A stretch of 64,000 nucleotides of DNA from an uncultured Pseudomonadales bacterium (GTDB lineage Bacteria; Pseudomonadota; Gammaproteobacteria; Pseudomonadales; Azotimanducaceae). Below, one piece after another: positions 17,607 to 27,845 of the stretch. A program made the translations under genes and the position numbers. Each line of letters starts with the position of its first letter. Within the stretch, counting starts at the first letter, position 1. The DNA is taken from the NCBI GenBank assembly GCA_938017975.1, contig CALIKQ010000032.1:1-64000 (forward strand), read 5' to 3'. Below the pieces are notes generated by a model that saw only the letters and a list, made by a program, of their open reading frames with translations, ran no database searches and had not been told where the DNA came from.

Positions 17607-19427
17607 CTACCGCTCTCCTGTCTTCGAGGGTTTCTTATCTTCGTCAAAAAGGCCCACCAATTGACCCGTCATCGCATCCCCGAGTTGCTCTGCATCGGTA
17701 ATCGTTACGGCATGCTGATAATGGTGGGTCACATCGTGACCAATACCAATCGCCACCAACTCAACGGGCGAGGCATTTTCAATTTGATCAATGGCGAATT
17801 TGAGATGCTGCTCAAGGTAATTACTGGGGTTAACCAAGAGCGTGCTGTTATCAACGGGTAATCCATCAGAAATCACCATCAAGATTTTGCGGTCCTCAGG
17901 CCGCCCATGAATTCTGTTGTGGGCCCAGAGAAGGGCCTCACCATCAATGTTCTCCTTGAGCAACTCTTCGCGCATCATCAATCCCAAATTACGCCGTGCC
18001 CGACGCCAAGGCATATCCGCTGCTTTATAAATGATATGCCTTAAATCATTCAGCCGGCCAGGCTGCTGAGGTTTACCTTGCTGTAACCAAAGCTCTCTTG
18101 ACTGACCGCCACGCCAAGCCTTCGTGGTAAAGCCAAGTATTTCGACTTTGACCGAGCACCGCTCCAACGTGCGCCCCAGGATATCCGCGCACATCGCTGC
18201 GATGGATATTGAGCGGCCTCGCATCGATCCTGAGCTATCAATCAGGATCGACACCACGGTGTCTTTAAACTGCGTTTCCTTCTCCTGTTTAAACGCCAGA
18301 GAGGTAAACGGATCCATAATAATGCTCGGCAATCGAGAGGTATCTAGCACCCCTTCCTCCAGATCGAATTCCCATGAACGGCTCTGCTGGGCCATGAGTT
18401 TTCGCTGTAAACGATTGGCAAGTTTACTGATGATAATCTGCGAATTTTGCAAATGCTGATCGAGAATGCCTCTAAGACGATCCAGCTCATCGCTGTCGCA
18501 CAGTTGATCTGCGAACACCACTTCGTCGAATTCCTGAGTGTAGGATTGATACTGAAACGTTTTAGGCCTCAACCAGTTTTTCTGCGCATCACTGTCTGGC
18601 GGGGAGCCGGCATCATCTTCAGAGCCATCAGCTTCAGCTAAATCAAGCGACTCCATATCGACCGGCACTTCACCTTCGATCGCGTCAGCAAGATCACTCT
18701 CTGAGCCACCTTCTTCTTCCAGGCCGTCTTCACCGGCGTCCGCCTCAGACTCTTGCTCTTCTTCCTCGTATTCGTCGCTGTCACCCTCCGGATCGTCTTG
18801 ACCGTAGTCTTCGGCCAACCCGAGATCAGCTATCATTGACTGCGCAAGCGCTCTAAAAGCGGCTTGGTCGAAAACTTTGGCATCGTAATCTTTAAATTCG
18901 GAGCCAACCCTATCCTCGATATAGTCACGCCAAGGATCCAGCACGCGACTTGCCGACTCGGGTAATTCTGCATCGATTAATTTCTCGCGAAGGTAAAGGC
19001 CGACAGCCTGCCCGAGCGGCGCATCTTCAGTTGAGGTAATGTCGAGCGTTCCGAGCTGCTGAAAGTCTTGGTCAAGCTGAGACACAAGGTTGTCCTGAAC
19101 GCCGCGCATCAGGTAAGACCCCACTGCAGCAATCCGCGTTTCCTCTACCGCATCAAAGAGTTCCTGCGCGACGCCAGCGGCTGGTCTCGCTTCAGCATGA
19201 GACTGCTCGTCATGATATCGCGTACGCAGGGCAAACCTGTCGGCAGTCCCGCGCAAAGCCGCAAGGCCTGCCTCCGAGACGCCCAGTTCGGGAATGGGTA
19301 TTCGTGCTTTGTTGCCATGCATGAATGGCTTACCACGACCGAAGGTGACCGAAAGCTCTTCATTGCCTGATATCGCCCGCATCGTCGAAGTAACAGCTTG
19401 ACGAAAGACTTCTGTGGTTTCATCCAT
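17607..19427 (-). CDS. CobT-like VWA-domain protein
   Basis: 606 residues, resembling the CobT subunit of aerobic cobaltochelatase. It has an N-terminal CobT-specific domain. A very acidic Asp/Glu/Ser-rich linker covers about residues 205-280. A C-terminal VWA domain has the perfect MIDAS sequence [13 protein letters not shown]. In cobalamin-producing bacteria CobS and CobT are the AAA+ chaperone for CobN. No cobN or other cobalamin gene is in the window, so the target here may be another enzyme. It follows the CobS-like gene by 20 bases. Confidence 0.9.
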   Translation of the reverse strand: MDETTEVFRQAVTSTMRAISGNEELSVTFGRGKPFMHGNKARIPIPELGVSEAGLAALRGTADRFALRTRYHDEQSHAEARPAAGVAQELFDAVEETRIAAVGSYLMRGVQDNLVSQLDQDFQQLGTLDITSTEDAPLGQAVGLYLREKLIDAELPESASRVLDPWRDYIEDRVGSEFKDYDAKVFDQAAFRALAQSMIADLGLAEDYGQDDPEGDSDEYEEEEQESEADAGEDGLEEEGGSESDLADAIEGEVPVDMESLDLAEADGSEDDAGSPPDSDAQKNWLRPKTFQYQSYTQEFDEVVFADQLCDSDELDRLRGILDQHLQNSQIIISKLANRLQRKLMAQQSRSWEFDLEEGVLDTSRLPSIIMDPFTSLAFKQEKETQFKDTVVSILIDSSGSMRGRSISIAAMCADILGRTLERCSVKVEILGFTTKAWRGGQSRELWLQQGKPQQPGRLNDLRHIIYKAADMPWRRARRNLGLMMREELLKENIDGEALLWAHNRIHGRPEDRKILMVISDGLPVDNSTLLVNPSNYLEQHLKFAIDQIENASPVELVAIGIGHDVTHHYQHAVTITDAEQLGDAMTGQLVGLFDEDKKPSKTGER

Positions 19428-19447
19428 CAGAGTATTCTCTTAAGGGG

Positions 19448-20434
19448 TCATGACCCAGCCAGCACCACATTGGCCGTGGATTCTGGTAAATCAGTACCAA
19501 GACACCGCTGATAGTACTCGGCCACAATAGGGCGCTCGGTTTCATCGCACTTATTTAAGAAGGTAAGCCGAAACGCAAATCCAAGATCGCCAAAAAGTTT
19601 GGCATTTTCCGCCCACATAATCACCGTTCTTGGCGACATCACAATTGAGATGTCGCCATTGACAAACCCTTGACGCGTTAACTCGGCAACCGACACCATA
19701 TGAGCGATGGTTTTTTCATCAAAATCTGGCTGTTTTGCAGAAACAATGCTGACTTCTTGCGCATGCGGCAGATAGTTCAGCGTGGTGACGATATTCCATC
19801 GATCCATTTGACCCTGGTTAATTTGTTGGGTGCCGTGATAGAGGCCGGTCGGATCCCCAAGGCCGATCGTGTTGGTGGTTGCAAACAGTCGAAAGCTTTG
19901 GTGCGGGCTTATAACTCGGCTTTGATCCAGTAGAGTCAGCTTGCCTTCAACTTCAAGCACCCGCTGAATCACAAACATCACGTCGGGGCGCCCTGCATCA
20001 TATTCGTCGAACACGATGGCGCAAGCCCGCTGAAGCGCCCAAGGCAACAACCCTTCACGAAACTCAGTGACCTGTTGTCCGTCCTTGAGCACGATCGCAT
20101 CCTTGCCCACCAAATCCATGCGACTGACATGGGAATCTAAATTAATTCGTATACAGGGCCAGTTTAACCGTGCAGCAACCTGCTCTATATGCGTTGATTT
20201 GCCCGTTCCATGAAATCCCTGAATCATGCAACGACGGTTGTGCGCGAAACTCGCCAGAATTGCGAGCGTGGTTTCCTCGTTAAACAAGTAAGTCTCATCA
20301 ATGACTGGGACATGTTCTGATGGTTCAGAAAATGCGGGAACCATCAAGTCTACATCGATTCCAAAAACTGCCCTTACCGAAACCTGCGTGTCTGGCACAC
20401 CATCACCAGTCAGCGCTCCTTTTTGCTTTGCCAT
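19448..20434 (-). CDS. CobS-like AAA+ ATPase
   Basis: 328-residue MoxR-clade ATPase of the CobS type. Walker A is [13 protein letters not shown], Walker B is [13 protein letters not shown], and sensor 1 is [19 protein letters not shown]. It starts [15 protein letters not shown] at an ATG with AAAGGTT upstream. It should form rings with the CobT-like VWA protein downstream. This is the second AAA+/VWA pair in 12 kb, after the MoxR/CoxE pair at 8448-10873. Confidence 0.92.
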   Translation of the reverse strand: MAKQKGALTGDGVPDTQVSVRAVFGIDVDLMVPAFSEPSEHVPVIDETYLFNEETTLAILASFAHNRRCMIQGFHGTGKSTHIEQVAARLNWPCIRINLDSHVSRMDLVGKDAIVLKDGQQVTEFREGLLPWALQRACAIVFDEYDAGRPDVMFVIQRVLEVEGKLTLLDQSRVISPHQSFRLFATTNTIGLGDPTGLYHGTQQINQGQMDRWNIVTTLNYLPHAQEVSIVSAKQPDFDEKTIAHMVSVAELTRQGFVNGDISIVMSPRTVIMWAENAKLFGDLGFAFRLTFLNKCDETERPIVAEYYQRCLGTDLPESTANVVLAGS

Positions 20435-20708
20435 AGATTTAACCTTTCAAAATCAGGGTCTCGTCCCTTCGTTGATTGAACTGCCCAGTCACCGACGGTA
20501 TGCCCGTCCCGTAAGGGCCATTTTGTACCGACCCGTCAAAGATCGAAGATGAGGCTGGCTTTCGACTTTGCTCAACGACCGCATTTGCATCGCTTTTCAA
20601 AGAATCGGTCGCTAAAACCTGAGCTTCGAGAGAGGCCCTAGAATAGCGATTTGTGCTTCAAATTGCCACGCTCGAGGCCAGCGAACTGCTAACATAAGGT
20701 CGCTACTG

Positions 20709-21272
20709 ATGACGAGACCGAATATGGCAAAAATCTACCTCATTCGACACGGCCAGGCCGCGGCGGGATTTACTTCTGACCCAGATCCTGGTCTTGACCA
20801 GATCGGCCAATCCCAAGCTGAAGCGGCGGCGGATCTGCTGATGGCACACACACCTCTCACCCTGCTATCGAGCCCCCTTAAACGCGCACAAGAGACCGCA
20901 CAGCCGCTCGCGAGTCGATTAGCTCAAAGTGTAGGAATCGAGCCACGGGTCGCTGAAGTTCCAAGCGCAGGACTTTCCTTGGAGGAACGCGGCCCTTGGC
21001 TCCAACAAGTCATGCAAGGACAATGGCCGGATCAATCCGAAGTGCTGCAACAATGGCAAAGGGACATGGCCACCTGCCTGCTAGAGTGCCAAGCATCGAC
21101 AGCTATTTTTACGCATTTCGTAGCGATCAATGCAATGGTTGCCTTTGCGACCAGTAATTCGAACGTCTTGGTTTGCAGACCGAACAACGGCAGCATCACC
21201 GTATTTGAGACCATCGATGACCAATTGCGCTTGATAGAGCGCGGTGAAGACGCGTCAACCCACGTCAATTAA
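20709..21272 (+). CDS. SixA-like histidine phosphatase
   Basis: 187-residue member of the histidine phosphatase (phosphoglycerate mutase-like) superfamily. The catalytic motif is YLIRHGQAAAGF near the N-terminus, followed by LLSSPLKRAQETAQ, with the second histidine in IFTHFVAINAM. SixA itself removes phosphate from histidine phosphotransfer proteins, but the substrate here is not certain. The start may instead be the ATG at 20724 (MAKIYLIRHGQ), as both have weak ribosome binding sites. It is divergent from the CobS-like operon and convergent with holA, 16 bases away. Confidence 0.85.
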   Translation: MTRPNMAKIYLIRHGQAAAGFTSDPDPGLDQIGQSQAEAAADLLMAHTPLTLLSSPLKRAQETAQPLASRLAQSVGIEPRVAEVPSAGLSLEERGPWLQQVMQGQWPDQSEVLQQWQRDMATCLLECQASTAIFTHFVAINAMVAFATSNSNVLVCRPNNGSITVFETIDDQLRLIERGEDASTHVN

Positions 21273-21288
21273 CCGATGGCAGGGCCGC

Positions 21289-22329
21289 TCAATGGGCGCC
21301 TTGATTTGGACTAGATAGGTTCAACCCCAGCGCCTGACCACACAGATGCATTGAGATCGCGGTCATTGCACCCCAAGGATCCCCCGATTCCGCACCCTTC
21401 ACCATCGCATCTACCCGCCGCGTAGCGGCATGAATCTGCTCAAGATCGGATCGCCCCAGACGACGGAGCGCCGCTCCAATGAGCGCTTTGCGCTTAGGCC
21501 AGACTCGGGCGCCTGCCAATGCTTGATCCACTGATGATCCCTGGGCCGTCTCCGCCAGCTCCATGAGTTGACGCAATTCCCGGATCAGCGCTCCAGTCAC
21601 CGCCAACGGCTCTACGCCTTCTGTTTTTAGGCCATTTAAAATCCGCAGCGCCCGAGCAGCCTTTCCCATCAAGGCCGCATCAAGCCATTGGTAAGCATCA
21701 TAGCGCGCATGGTCCGACACACTGCTTTCCACAAGATCCAAAGAAATTGACTTTTCAGGTGCGGACAATACAAGGCGATCCATCTCTTGAACCGCAGCCA
21801 ACAGATTACCTTCCACACGAGACGCCAGCGCCAAAACCGCGTCTCGATCAATTCGAATACCTTGCTGACGCACGCGCTGCTCAATCCATCGCGGCAAATC
21901 CTTCGGCGCAACAGGCCAAACCTGAATGACCGCGCCCACGTTTTCCAGCGCCTTGAACCATTTTGTCTTTTGAACGTTGCCATCCGCGCGAGGCATGCTC
22001 AGCAACACTAAAATATCAGGCCCTGCCTCGCTCAACGCTGCCAATGCAGCTCCCGCCTTTTCAGGCTGCTTCCCTTGACTGAGTCGCACCTCCACGATCT
22101 TTTTTTCTGCGAACAATGACAGGCTGTTCAGACTGTAATGAATTTCTTGCCAATCAAACCCTGTCTCAACGTGGAAAAGTTCACGTTCAATAAAACCCTC
22201 GAGTCGGGCCTGCTGACGAATCTGATCACACAGTTCCTGACGGATTAACGGCTCATCACCAGTGATGACGTATGACGGTAATAACCCCTTTGAAAAAGAG
22301 GCTGACAACTTCTCGGGATATAACTTCAC
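21289..22329 (-). CDS. holA: DNA polymerase III delta subunit
   Basis: 346-residue HolA, the clamp-loader subunit that opens the beta clamp. The N-terminus LPSYVITGDEPLIRQE (nucleotide-binding-like fold), the central VEGNLLAAVQEMDRL and the C-terminal helical domain are typical. The start is GTG at 22329, since no upstream ATG is in frame. The order leuS-lptE-holA is conserved in gammaproteobacteria, but here a 169-base spacer separates lptE and holA, which are often adjacent. Confidence 0.92.
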   Translation of the reverse strand: MKLYPEKLSASFSKGLLPSYVITGDEPLIRQELCDQIRQQARLEGFIERELFHVETGFDWQEIHYSLNSLSLFAEKKIVEVRLSQGKQPEKAGAALAALSEAGPDILVLLSMPRADGNVQKTKWFKALENVGAVIQVWPVAPKDLPRWIEQRVRQQGIRIDRDAVLALASRVEGNLLAAVQEMDRLVLSAPEKSISLDLVESSVSDHARYDAYQWLDAALMGKAARALRILNGLKTEGVEPLAVTGALIRELRQLMELAETAQGSSVDQALAGARVWPKRKALIGAALRRLGRSDLEQIHAATRRVDAMVKGAESGDPWGAMTAISMHLCGQALGLNLSSPNQGAH

Positions 22330-22460
22330 AGGTCTAGTCCTCGATCCAAGAGGCAGCAGATGCTGGTATGCAAGGCAATCTCCTGGATACTGTGAGGTCG
22401 TCTGGCATCAGTTTTTAAATCAAGATTTGCCACCCGCCAGCTCCCAATATTTTCCAAACA

Positions 22461-22475
22461 GGCATTATTGATGCC
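22461..22475 (-). other. Small perfect hairpin in the lptE-holA spacer
   Basis: A 5-pair stem closes a 5-base loop 24 bases after the lptE stop codon on the minus strand. No T-run follows, so termination is not implied. The remaining spacer up to the holA GTG shows no ORF and only a weak ribosome binding site. It could contain an internal promoter for holA. Confidence 0.3.
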
Positions 22476-22498
22476 ATCAGTCTAGGTGCGCTCTAAAC

Positions 22499-23005
22499 TC
22501 ATTTAAGGCCGAGATTCTCAGCCCTAGCCAGAGCCGCTTCCAATCGGAATCTGAGCTGCACCGAAGCTTGCGCCCGTAACTGCGCTCGCAACGCCAGTTC
22601 TCCCTCATGCGCCGTCAAAAGGGACTGATTCTCACGTGCAAAATAGCCCACAACCGCAATACGCTCTCGATCGATCAGCGAGTCGCCGCCCGCATCTTTG
22701 ACAGAGAAGAACCACTCTAGCTTGACCTCAAATTGTACTCGCTGGTCAAAGGCAGCGGCTGCGATCGGCCATTTTTGATAGCTTTCCTCATGCACAGTCA
22801 ACGCGGCCCTAGGCGACGCACCGGCTTCGAGCCCATACTCCCCCACTGAGTCTTGCAATACACGGAGCACCTCTATATCAACACCAGGCGCGTCGATATT
22901 GACCGAGATCCCTCGAAGTATCCCAGGATCTGCCACTTGATAACCGCAACCGGTAAGGAAAAAACCGATCAGGCCGCTGAGCAGCAGGCGACGAATAGTC
23001 ATCAA
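22499..23005 (-). CDS. lptE: LPS-assembly lipoprotein LptE
   Basis: 168-residue outer membrane lipoprotein that plugs LptD during lipopolysaccharide export. The N-terminus is a lipoprotein signal with lipobox FLTGC. The family's CGYQVADPG sequence starts at the lipidated cysteine. It overlaps leuS by four bases, the usual arrangement. Confidence 0.9.
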   Translation of the reverse strand: MMTIRRLLLSGLIGFFLTGCGYQVADPGILRGISVNIDAPGVDIEVLRVLQDSVGEYGLEAGASPRAALTVHEESYQKWPIAAAAFDQRVQFEVKLEWFFSVKDAGGDSLIDRERIAVVGYFARENQSLLTAHEGELALRAQLRAQASVQLRFRLEAALARAENLGLK

Positions 23006-25464
23006 TTCACCACGTAATTGATCAACTTACCGGGGACAAATATCACCTTTCTAATTGTTTTGCCCTCGAAAAAGTGATCTAAATTCGATAGACCGGCTAC
23101 CGCTTCACGCACTGCATCTTCCTTGGCATCTGCCGCAACTGTCAGCTTCCCTCGCAACTTGCCATTGATCTGCACGACCAACTCAATGGAAGTCTTGACC
23201 AACGCTGCCGCGTCAGTCTCCATCCAGGTGGCCTGGCTCAAATCCTCTCCCGTGAGCCTTCTCCAGAGTGCGCTGCAAATATGCGGCGTAATCGGAGCCA
23301 GCACTTGTATCAAAGCCAGCAGTGCTTCACGTTGTACGGCTGCTCCCTGGCTAGAACGACCTCCATGCTTGTTGATGGTGTTCATCAGGGTCATTGCTGC
23401 GGCAACAACCGTGTTAAACGCCAGCCGACGATTGTAGTCGTCAAAAGCTTTACTCAGAGTTTCATGAGTGATCCGCCTGAGCGCACGGTCGTCATCATCG
23501 AGCTCACGCACATCGAGTAGCCCAGGTGTTGGAGACGCGGCATGCTCAACGACCGTACTCCAGAGCCGACTTCGGAGCCATTTAAACGCTGACTCGACAC
23601 CATTTTCTGACCACTCAAAGCTTTGCTCAGGAGGAGCTGCAAACATCATGGCCATGCGTACTGCATCGGCGCCGAACTGATTCAGTAGATGCTGAGGGTC
23701 TCCGGCATCACCCGCTGACTTGGACATTTTGCTGCCGTCTTTGAGCACCATACCGAGCGCAAGTAAATTCCGAAACGGTTCATCGCAGTGAACCAACCCT
23801 TGATCCCGCATGACTTTGTGAAAAAAACGGGCATACAGAAGATGTAAAATAGCGTGCTCTTCGCCACCGACATAATGGTCCACTTGCGACCAATACTTCG
23901 CCCTGTCGTCCAACATCGAATCTTGCGCATCGCTCGACATGAAGCGCGCGTAGTACCAGGATGATTCCATAAACGTATCAAAAGTGTCTGTCTCCCGTTC
24001 GGCCGGGGCACCACAATTTGGGCAAGGCACTTCATACCATTCAGGCATTTGTTTAATCGGCGACGACACGCCCTGAAAACGTATATCAGTTGGCAGTACC
24101 ACCGGTAAGTCTGATTCTGGAACCGGAACAGCACCGCAGGATTGACAATGGATAATCGGAATCGGACAGCCCCAATAGCGCTGTCGCGAGACACCCCAGT
24201 CCCGCAATCGATAATTGACTTGGCGTTTTCCTAGACCTTTACCCTCAAGTTCTGCAGTAATCGCTTCAAAAGCCTCCTCGAAGGCTAGCCCATCGAATAC
24301 GCCTGAGTGAATCAGATTGTTTTTCGCTGTGATCGCTGCCAGTTCAACCGATTCTGCGTCATCGCTTGCTGCGATTACCTGCTTGATCGGCAGATCGTAT
24401 TTCTGAGCAAACTCCCAATCTCGCTGATCGTGTCCGGGCACAGACATGACGGCTCCGGAACCGTATTCCATCAACACAAAATTCGCAATCCAGATGGGGA
24501 CCGGCTCTCCAGTCAAAGGATGTTCCGCGACAAAACCTGAAGCGACCCCCAGCTTCTCCATTTTCGCCATCTCGGCTTCAGCAACTTTGACGTTTTGGCA
24601 CTGATCGACAAAATCTTTGATGTTCGTATTTTCAGCAGCCGCCGCGGCCGCAATAGGATGCTGAGGCGCAACTGCAAGATAGGTCACGCCCATCAGTGTA
24701 TCTGGACGGGTGGTATATACCGTGACGCCCCCGAACTGAGGCATCGGAAAGGTCAATTCGACCCCCTCTGACCGACCAATCCAATTGCGTTGCATGGTTT
24801 TTATTTTTTCAGGCCATCCGGGTAGTTCATCGAGAGCCGAAAGCAGCTCCTCGGCATAGTCGGTGATTTTTACAAACCATTGGGAAAGTTGCTGTCGCTC
24901 AACCACCGCCCCTGATCGCCAACCTCGACCATCAACGACCTGCTCATTGGCGAGTACCGTCTGATCAACCGGGTCCCAATTAACCCAAGCAGCTTTTTTA
25001 TACACCAACCCCTGAGCAAACATTTGAGTGAAAAACCACTGCTCCCACCGATAATATTCAGGGTCGCAGGTCGCAAACTCGCGCGACCAATCGTAGGCCA
25101 AGCCCAAACGCTGCATCTGTCCTTTCATGTGCGTTATGTTTTTGAGGGTCCAATCGGCAGGGGCGACCTCGTTCTTGATCGCTGCGTTCTCGGCCGGCAG
25201 ACCGAAAGCATCCCATCCCATCGGCTGGAGAACCTCTTTGCCATTGAGGCGCTGAAACCGAGCGATCACATCTCCTAAGGTATAGGTTCGGACATGCCCC
25301 ATATGAAGCTGCCCACTCGGGTAGGGAAACATCGCCAAACAATAAAATTTTTCTTGGTCGGCTCGTTCAGTCACCTTGTAGGTATCGTTGGATGACCATC
25401 TCGCCTGTTCGTTTTCTTCTACAACCTGCGGGTCATACCGTTCAAAAAGCTCTTCCGAAGCCAT
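23002..25464 (-). CDS. leuS: Leucyl-tRNA synthetase
   Basis: 820-residue class Ia synthetase. The HIGH motif is seen as PSGQLHMGHVRTY and the KMSKS motif as DGSKMSKSAGDAGD. The CP1 editing domain is present with TTRPDTLMGVTYLAVAP. A zinc-like cysteine pair, CPNCG, is in the insertion. Length is slightly below the E. coli enzyme. It lies 35 bases after lnt and is coupled to lptE. Confidence 0.98.
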   Translation of the reverse strand: MASEELFERYDPQVVEENEQARWSSNDTYKVTERADQEKFYCLAMFPYPSGQLHMGHVRTYTLGDVIARFQRLNGKEVLQPMGWDAFGLPAENAAIKNEVAPADWTLKNITHMKGQMQRLGLAYDWSREFATCDPEYYRWEQWFFTQMFAQGLVYKKAAWVNWDPVDQTVLANEQVVDGRGWRSGAVVERQQLSQWFVKITDYAEELLSALDELPGWPEKIKTMQRNWIGRSEGVELTFPMPQFGGVTVYTTRPDTLMGVTYLAVAPQHPIAAAAAAENTNIKDFVDQCQNVKVAEAEMAKMEKLGVASGFVAEHPLTGEPVPIWIANFVLMEYGSGAVMSVPGHDQRDWEFAQKYDLPIKQVIAASDDAESVELAAITAKNNLIHSGVFDGLAFEEAFEAITAELEGKGLGKRQVNYRLRDWGVSRQRYWGCPIPIIHCQSCGAVPVPESDLPVVLPTDIRFQGVSSPIKQMPEWYEVPCPNCGAPAERETDTFDTFMESSWYYARFMSSDAQDSMLDDRAKYWSQVDHYVGGEEHAILHLLYARFFHKVMRDQGLVHCDEPFRNLLALGMVLKDGSKMSKSAGDAGDPQHLLNQFGADAVRMAMMFAAPPEQSFEWSENGVESAFKWLRSRLWSTVVEHAASPTPGLLDVRELDDDDRALRRITHETLSKAFDDYNRRLAFNTVVAAAMTLMNTINKHGGRSSQGAAVQREALLALIQVLAPITPHICSALWRRLTGEDLSQATWMETDAAALVKTSIELVVQINGKLRGKLTVAADAKEDAVREAVAGLSNLDHFFEGKTIRKVIFVPGKLINYVVN

Positions 25465-25499
25465 GCTTTAATTCCTACCCAGAAAGGCCCCATTCTACC

Positions 25500-26999
25500 T
25501 TACGGCCGTCTCCCTCGGCTAACCCGAGACCAGATTTGCGGTCGTTTTATTAACCCAAAGCCAACCAACAAAAGACAAGCGGTGATCAAAGGCCAATGAC
25601 CCCATCGCGCGAACGGGGTCTTACCCTCGTAGAGTTTGACGGTTTCCATCAAGACTCCCGGCGCATCGCTGGGTAGTCGCGCAAGCACCTCGCCGCGATT
25701 TGAAATCAGGGCTGTAACACCATTATTGGTCACTCTAAACATGGATCGACCCATTTCTAGCGCGCGCATTTGGGCGATTTCAAGGTGCTGCTCAGGCCCC
25801 ATGGAGCGGCCAAACCAAGTATCGTTGCTCAGCGTCAACAAAAGTGCTGGATCGGCAACCGTACGCCGAATCAGCTCCGCATTGACAACCTCATAACAAA
25901 TAGACACAGACAGCGCGTGATCTAAAAAAGTGATTGGGATTTGATCCATGGGACCTGACTGATTTCTCGACATCGGCAGGTCAAAAAAAGCAATAACGCC
26001 CCGAAGCAAAGGCGCAAAGGGTACAAACTCTCCAAATGGAACCAAGTGCCTTTTAAAGTACTCTCCCTCAGCGAGACCAAGACCCCGGACACCGTTGTAA
26101 TAACCACCACTGTCCCGGCTTGGTACCCCAATTATCAGTCCTTGGTTACGCGAACCTGCCCATCGGTCTAACGCTGAGAGCTCTCCTTTGGCTTGGTCCG
26201 CAAAGCGCGTTAATGATGCTTCAGACCAGACAATCAGATCCGCTTGGTCCAAACCATTCATCAGTTGTGTATGCGCGTCTAAATTTGATTGGAATTGTGT
26301 AGGAAGCCATTTCGTGTGTTGATCGAGGTTAGCCTGAATGCCTGCAATCCGAAGCGCGCCGTTCTCCCGAACATAATCTTGCTCTGATACCAGCGCACCT
26401 GACACGAGGATACCAACAATCAGGACCAGCACCTTTCGGTCCCTGCTGCGCCAGCCCCGAACCGAAAGCTCAACAAGCAGCACCGCAACAAAACTCACCA
26501 ATAGGACACCCCCAATAGGCGCCCAACCCTTCAGCAAACCCTCACTGTGGGCATACCCAGCATACAACCAAGGAAAACCCGTTAGGAACCAACCGCGGAA
26601 CCATTCGCCCAGTACCCAAACAATCGAAAACCAGGGCAACCCTTTGAGGCCTGTTCCCTGTGACAAAACGCTTAACAATAACGCCTGGGGAACAAACGTG
26701 AGCGACCAAAGCAACACAAACAGGCCGGTTAAAGCGCCCGCCAGCAACATCGACGCGCCGCCATAGGTATTGATACTGATAAAAATCCAAGAAATACCAA
26801 CACCAAAGAGCCCCAGCGCGAAGGCGTAGTGCAACACCATTGGATTGGGTTTGGAATCAGCGCTAAGGGCGACCAAAAAAATCAATAAACTGATGTAAGT
26901 TAGCGCTGCGAAGTCCCACGGCGCAAAGCTGAACACCATGCCCCCGCCTGCGAGAAATGCCGCCAAAATCGGAGCCTTCCTCAGAAGTCGAGCCTTCAT
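25500..26999 (-). CDS. lnt: Apolipoprotein N-acyltransferase
   Basis: 499-residue inner membrane enzyme that adds the third acyl chain to lipoproteins. About seven N-terminal and one C-terminal membrane segments flank a nitrilase-like periplasmic domain. The glutamate is in VPFGEFVPFAP and the nucleophile in VSICYEVVNAE. It begins one base after the corC stop codon (ATG at 26999, corC ends at 27000). This is the standard gamma-proteobacterial order. Confidence 0.95.
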   Translation of the reverse strand: MKARLLRKAPILAAFLAGGGMVFSFAPWDFAALTYISLLIFLVALSADSKPNPMVLHYAFALGLFGVGISWIFISINTYGGASMLLAGALTGLFVLLWSLTFVPQALLLSVLSQGTGLKGLPWFSIVWVLGEWFRGWFLTGFPWLYAGYAHSEGLLKGWAPIGGVLLVSFVAVLLVELSVRGWRSRDRKVLVLIVGILVSGALVSEQDYVRENGALRIAGIQANLDQHTKWLPTQFQSNLDAHTQLMNGLDQADLIVWSEASLTRFADQAKGELSALDRWAGSRNQGLIIGVPSRDSGGYYNGVRGLGLAEGEYFKRHLVPFGEFVPFAPLLRGVIAFFDLPMSRNQSGPMDQIPITFLDHALSVSICYEVVNAELIRRTVADPALLLTLSNDTWFGRSMGPEQHLEIAQMRALEMGRSMFRVTNNGVTALISNRGEVLARLPSDAPGVLMETVKLYEGKTPFARWGHWPLITACLLLVGFGLIKRPQIWSRVSRGRRP

Positions 27000-27845
27000 T
27001 TAGTCTTCGCGACGACGAGCAACCTGCAGCAAGTGAATCCGCCGATTATCTGCATTGAGCACTCGAAACTCGAAACCTTCAATCACCACCTGATCATCAC
27101 GATTGGGCAGCCGTCCGATCCGCTTCATCATCATGCCGCCAATGGTGTCGAATTCTTCTTCTTTGAAGGCGCTGCCGAAAACCTGATTAAAATCTTCGAT
27201 GGTGGTGAGTGCCTTTACGGTGTAGGTGCCATCTTGGTGTTGCTTGATGAAATCATCCTCATCGAAATCGAATTCATCTTCGATATCTCCAACAATTTGC
27301 TCGAGCACATCTTCAATTGTAATGATGCCGCTCATACTGCCGTATTCATCGTAGACGACAGCCAAGTGATTTCTGTTGGCTCTGAATTCTTGGAGCAAAA
27401 CATTCAGCCGCTTGCTTTCAGGAATCCCCGGCGAGGGCCGCAAAAGATCTCGCAAATTGAACCGTTCTGAACGATCGGGGTGTGCGAGAAACAAAAGGTC
27501 TTTTGCTAACAAAACGCCTAAAACATCATCATTGCCATCTCCTAGTATCGGAAACCTCGAATGCCCGCTCTCGATGACGCCGGTTAAGATTTCACCCGCG
27601 GATTGATCGATTCTAAAAAATACCACCTGAGAGCGAGGCACCATGATCTCGCGGGCTTTAAGATCAGAAACCGTAAGCGCCCCCTCAATAATCGACAATG
27701 CCTCGGCATCGAGAAGCTCCCGTTGTTCTGAGGCTCTTAAGACTTCGAGCAATTCAGCTCGACTACTGGGTTCTCCAGTCAGTGCCATTGAAAGTCGCTC
27801 AAGCCAAGTCGGCCCTTGCTCCGCTTTCGTTTCGCTCTCACTCAT
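27000..27845 (-). CDS. corC: CorC/HlyC-family CBS-domain protein
   Basis: 281 residues from the ATG at 27845 (MSESETKAEQGPTWLERL). A start 13 codons up is possible but lies deeper in ybeY. A pair of CBS domains (starting IMVPRSQVVFF, ending YDEYGSMSGIITIEDVLEQI) is followed by the CorC_HlyC domain. The family is linked to magnesium/cobalt efflux and, in this operon, to envelope function next to lnt. It overlaps ybeY by eight bases. Confidence 0.92.
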   Translation of the reverse strand: MSESETKAEQGPTWLERLSMALTGEPSSRAELLEVLRASEQRELLDAEALSIIEGALTVSDLKAREIMVPRSQVVFFRIDQSAGEILTGVIESGHSRFPILGDGNDDVLGVLLAKDLLFLAHPDRSERFNLRDLLRPSPGIPESKRLNVLLQEFRANRNHLAVVYDEYGSMSGIITIEDVLEQIVGDIEDEFDFDEDDFIKQHQDGTYTVKALTTIEDFNQVFGSAFKEEEFDTIGGMMMKRIGRLPNRDDQVVIEGFEFRVLNADNRRIHLLQVARRRED

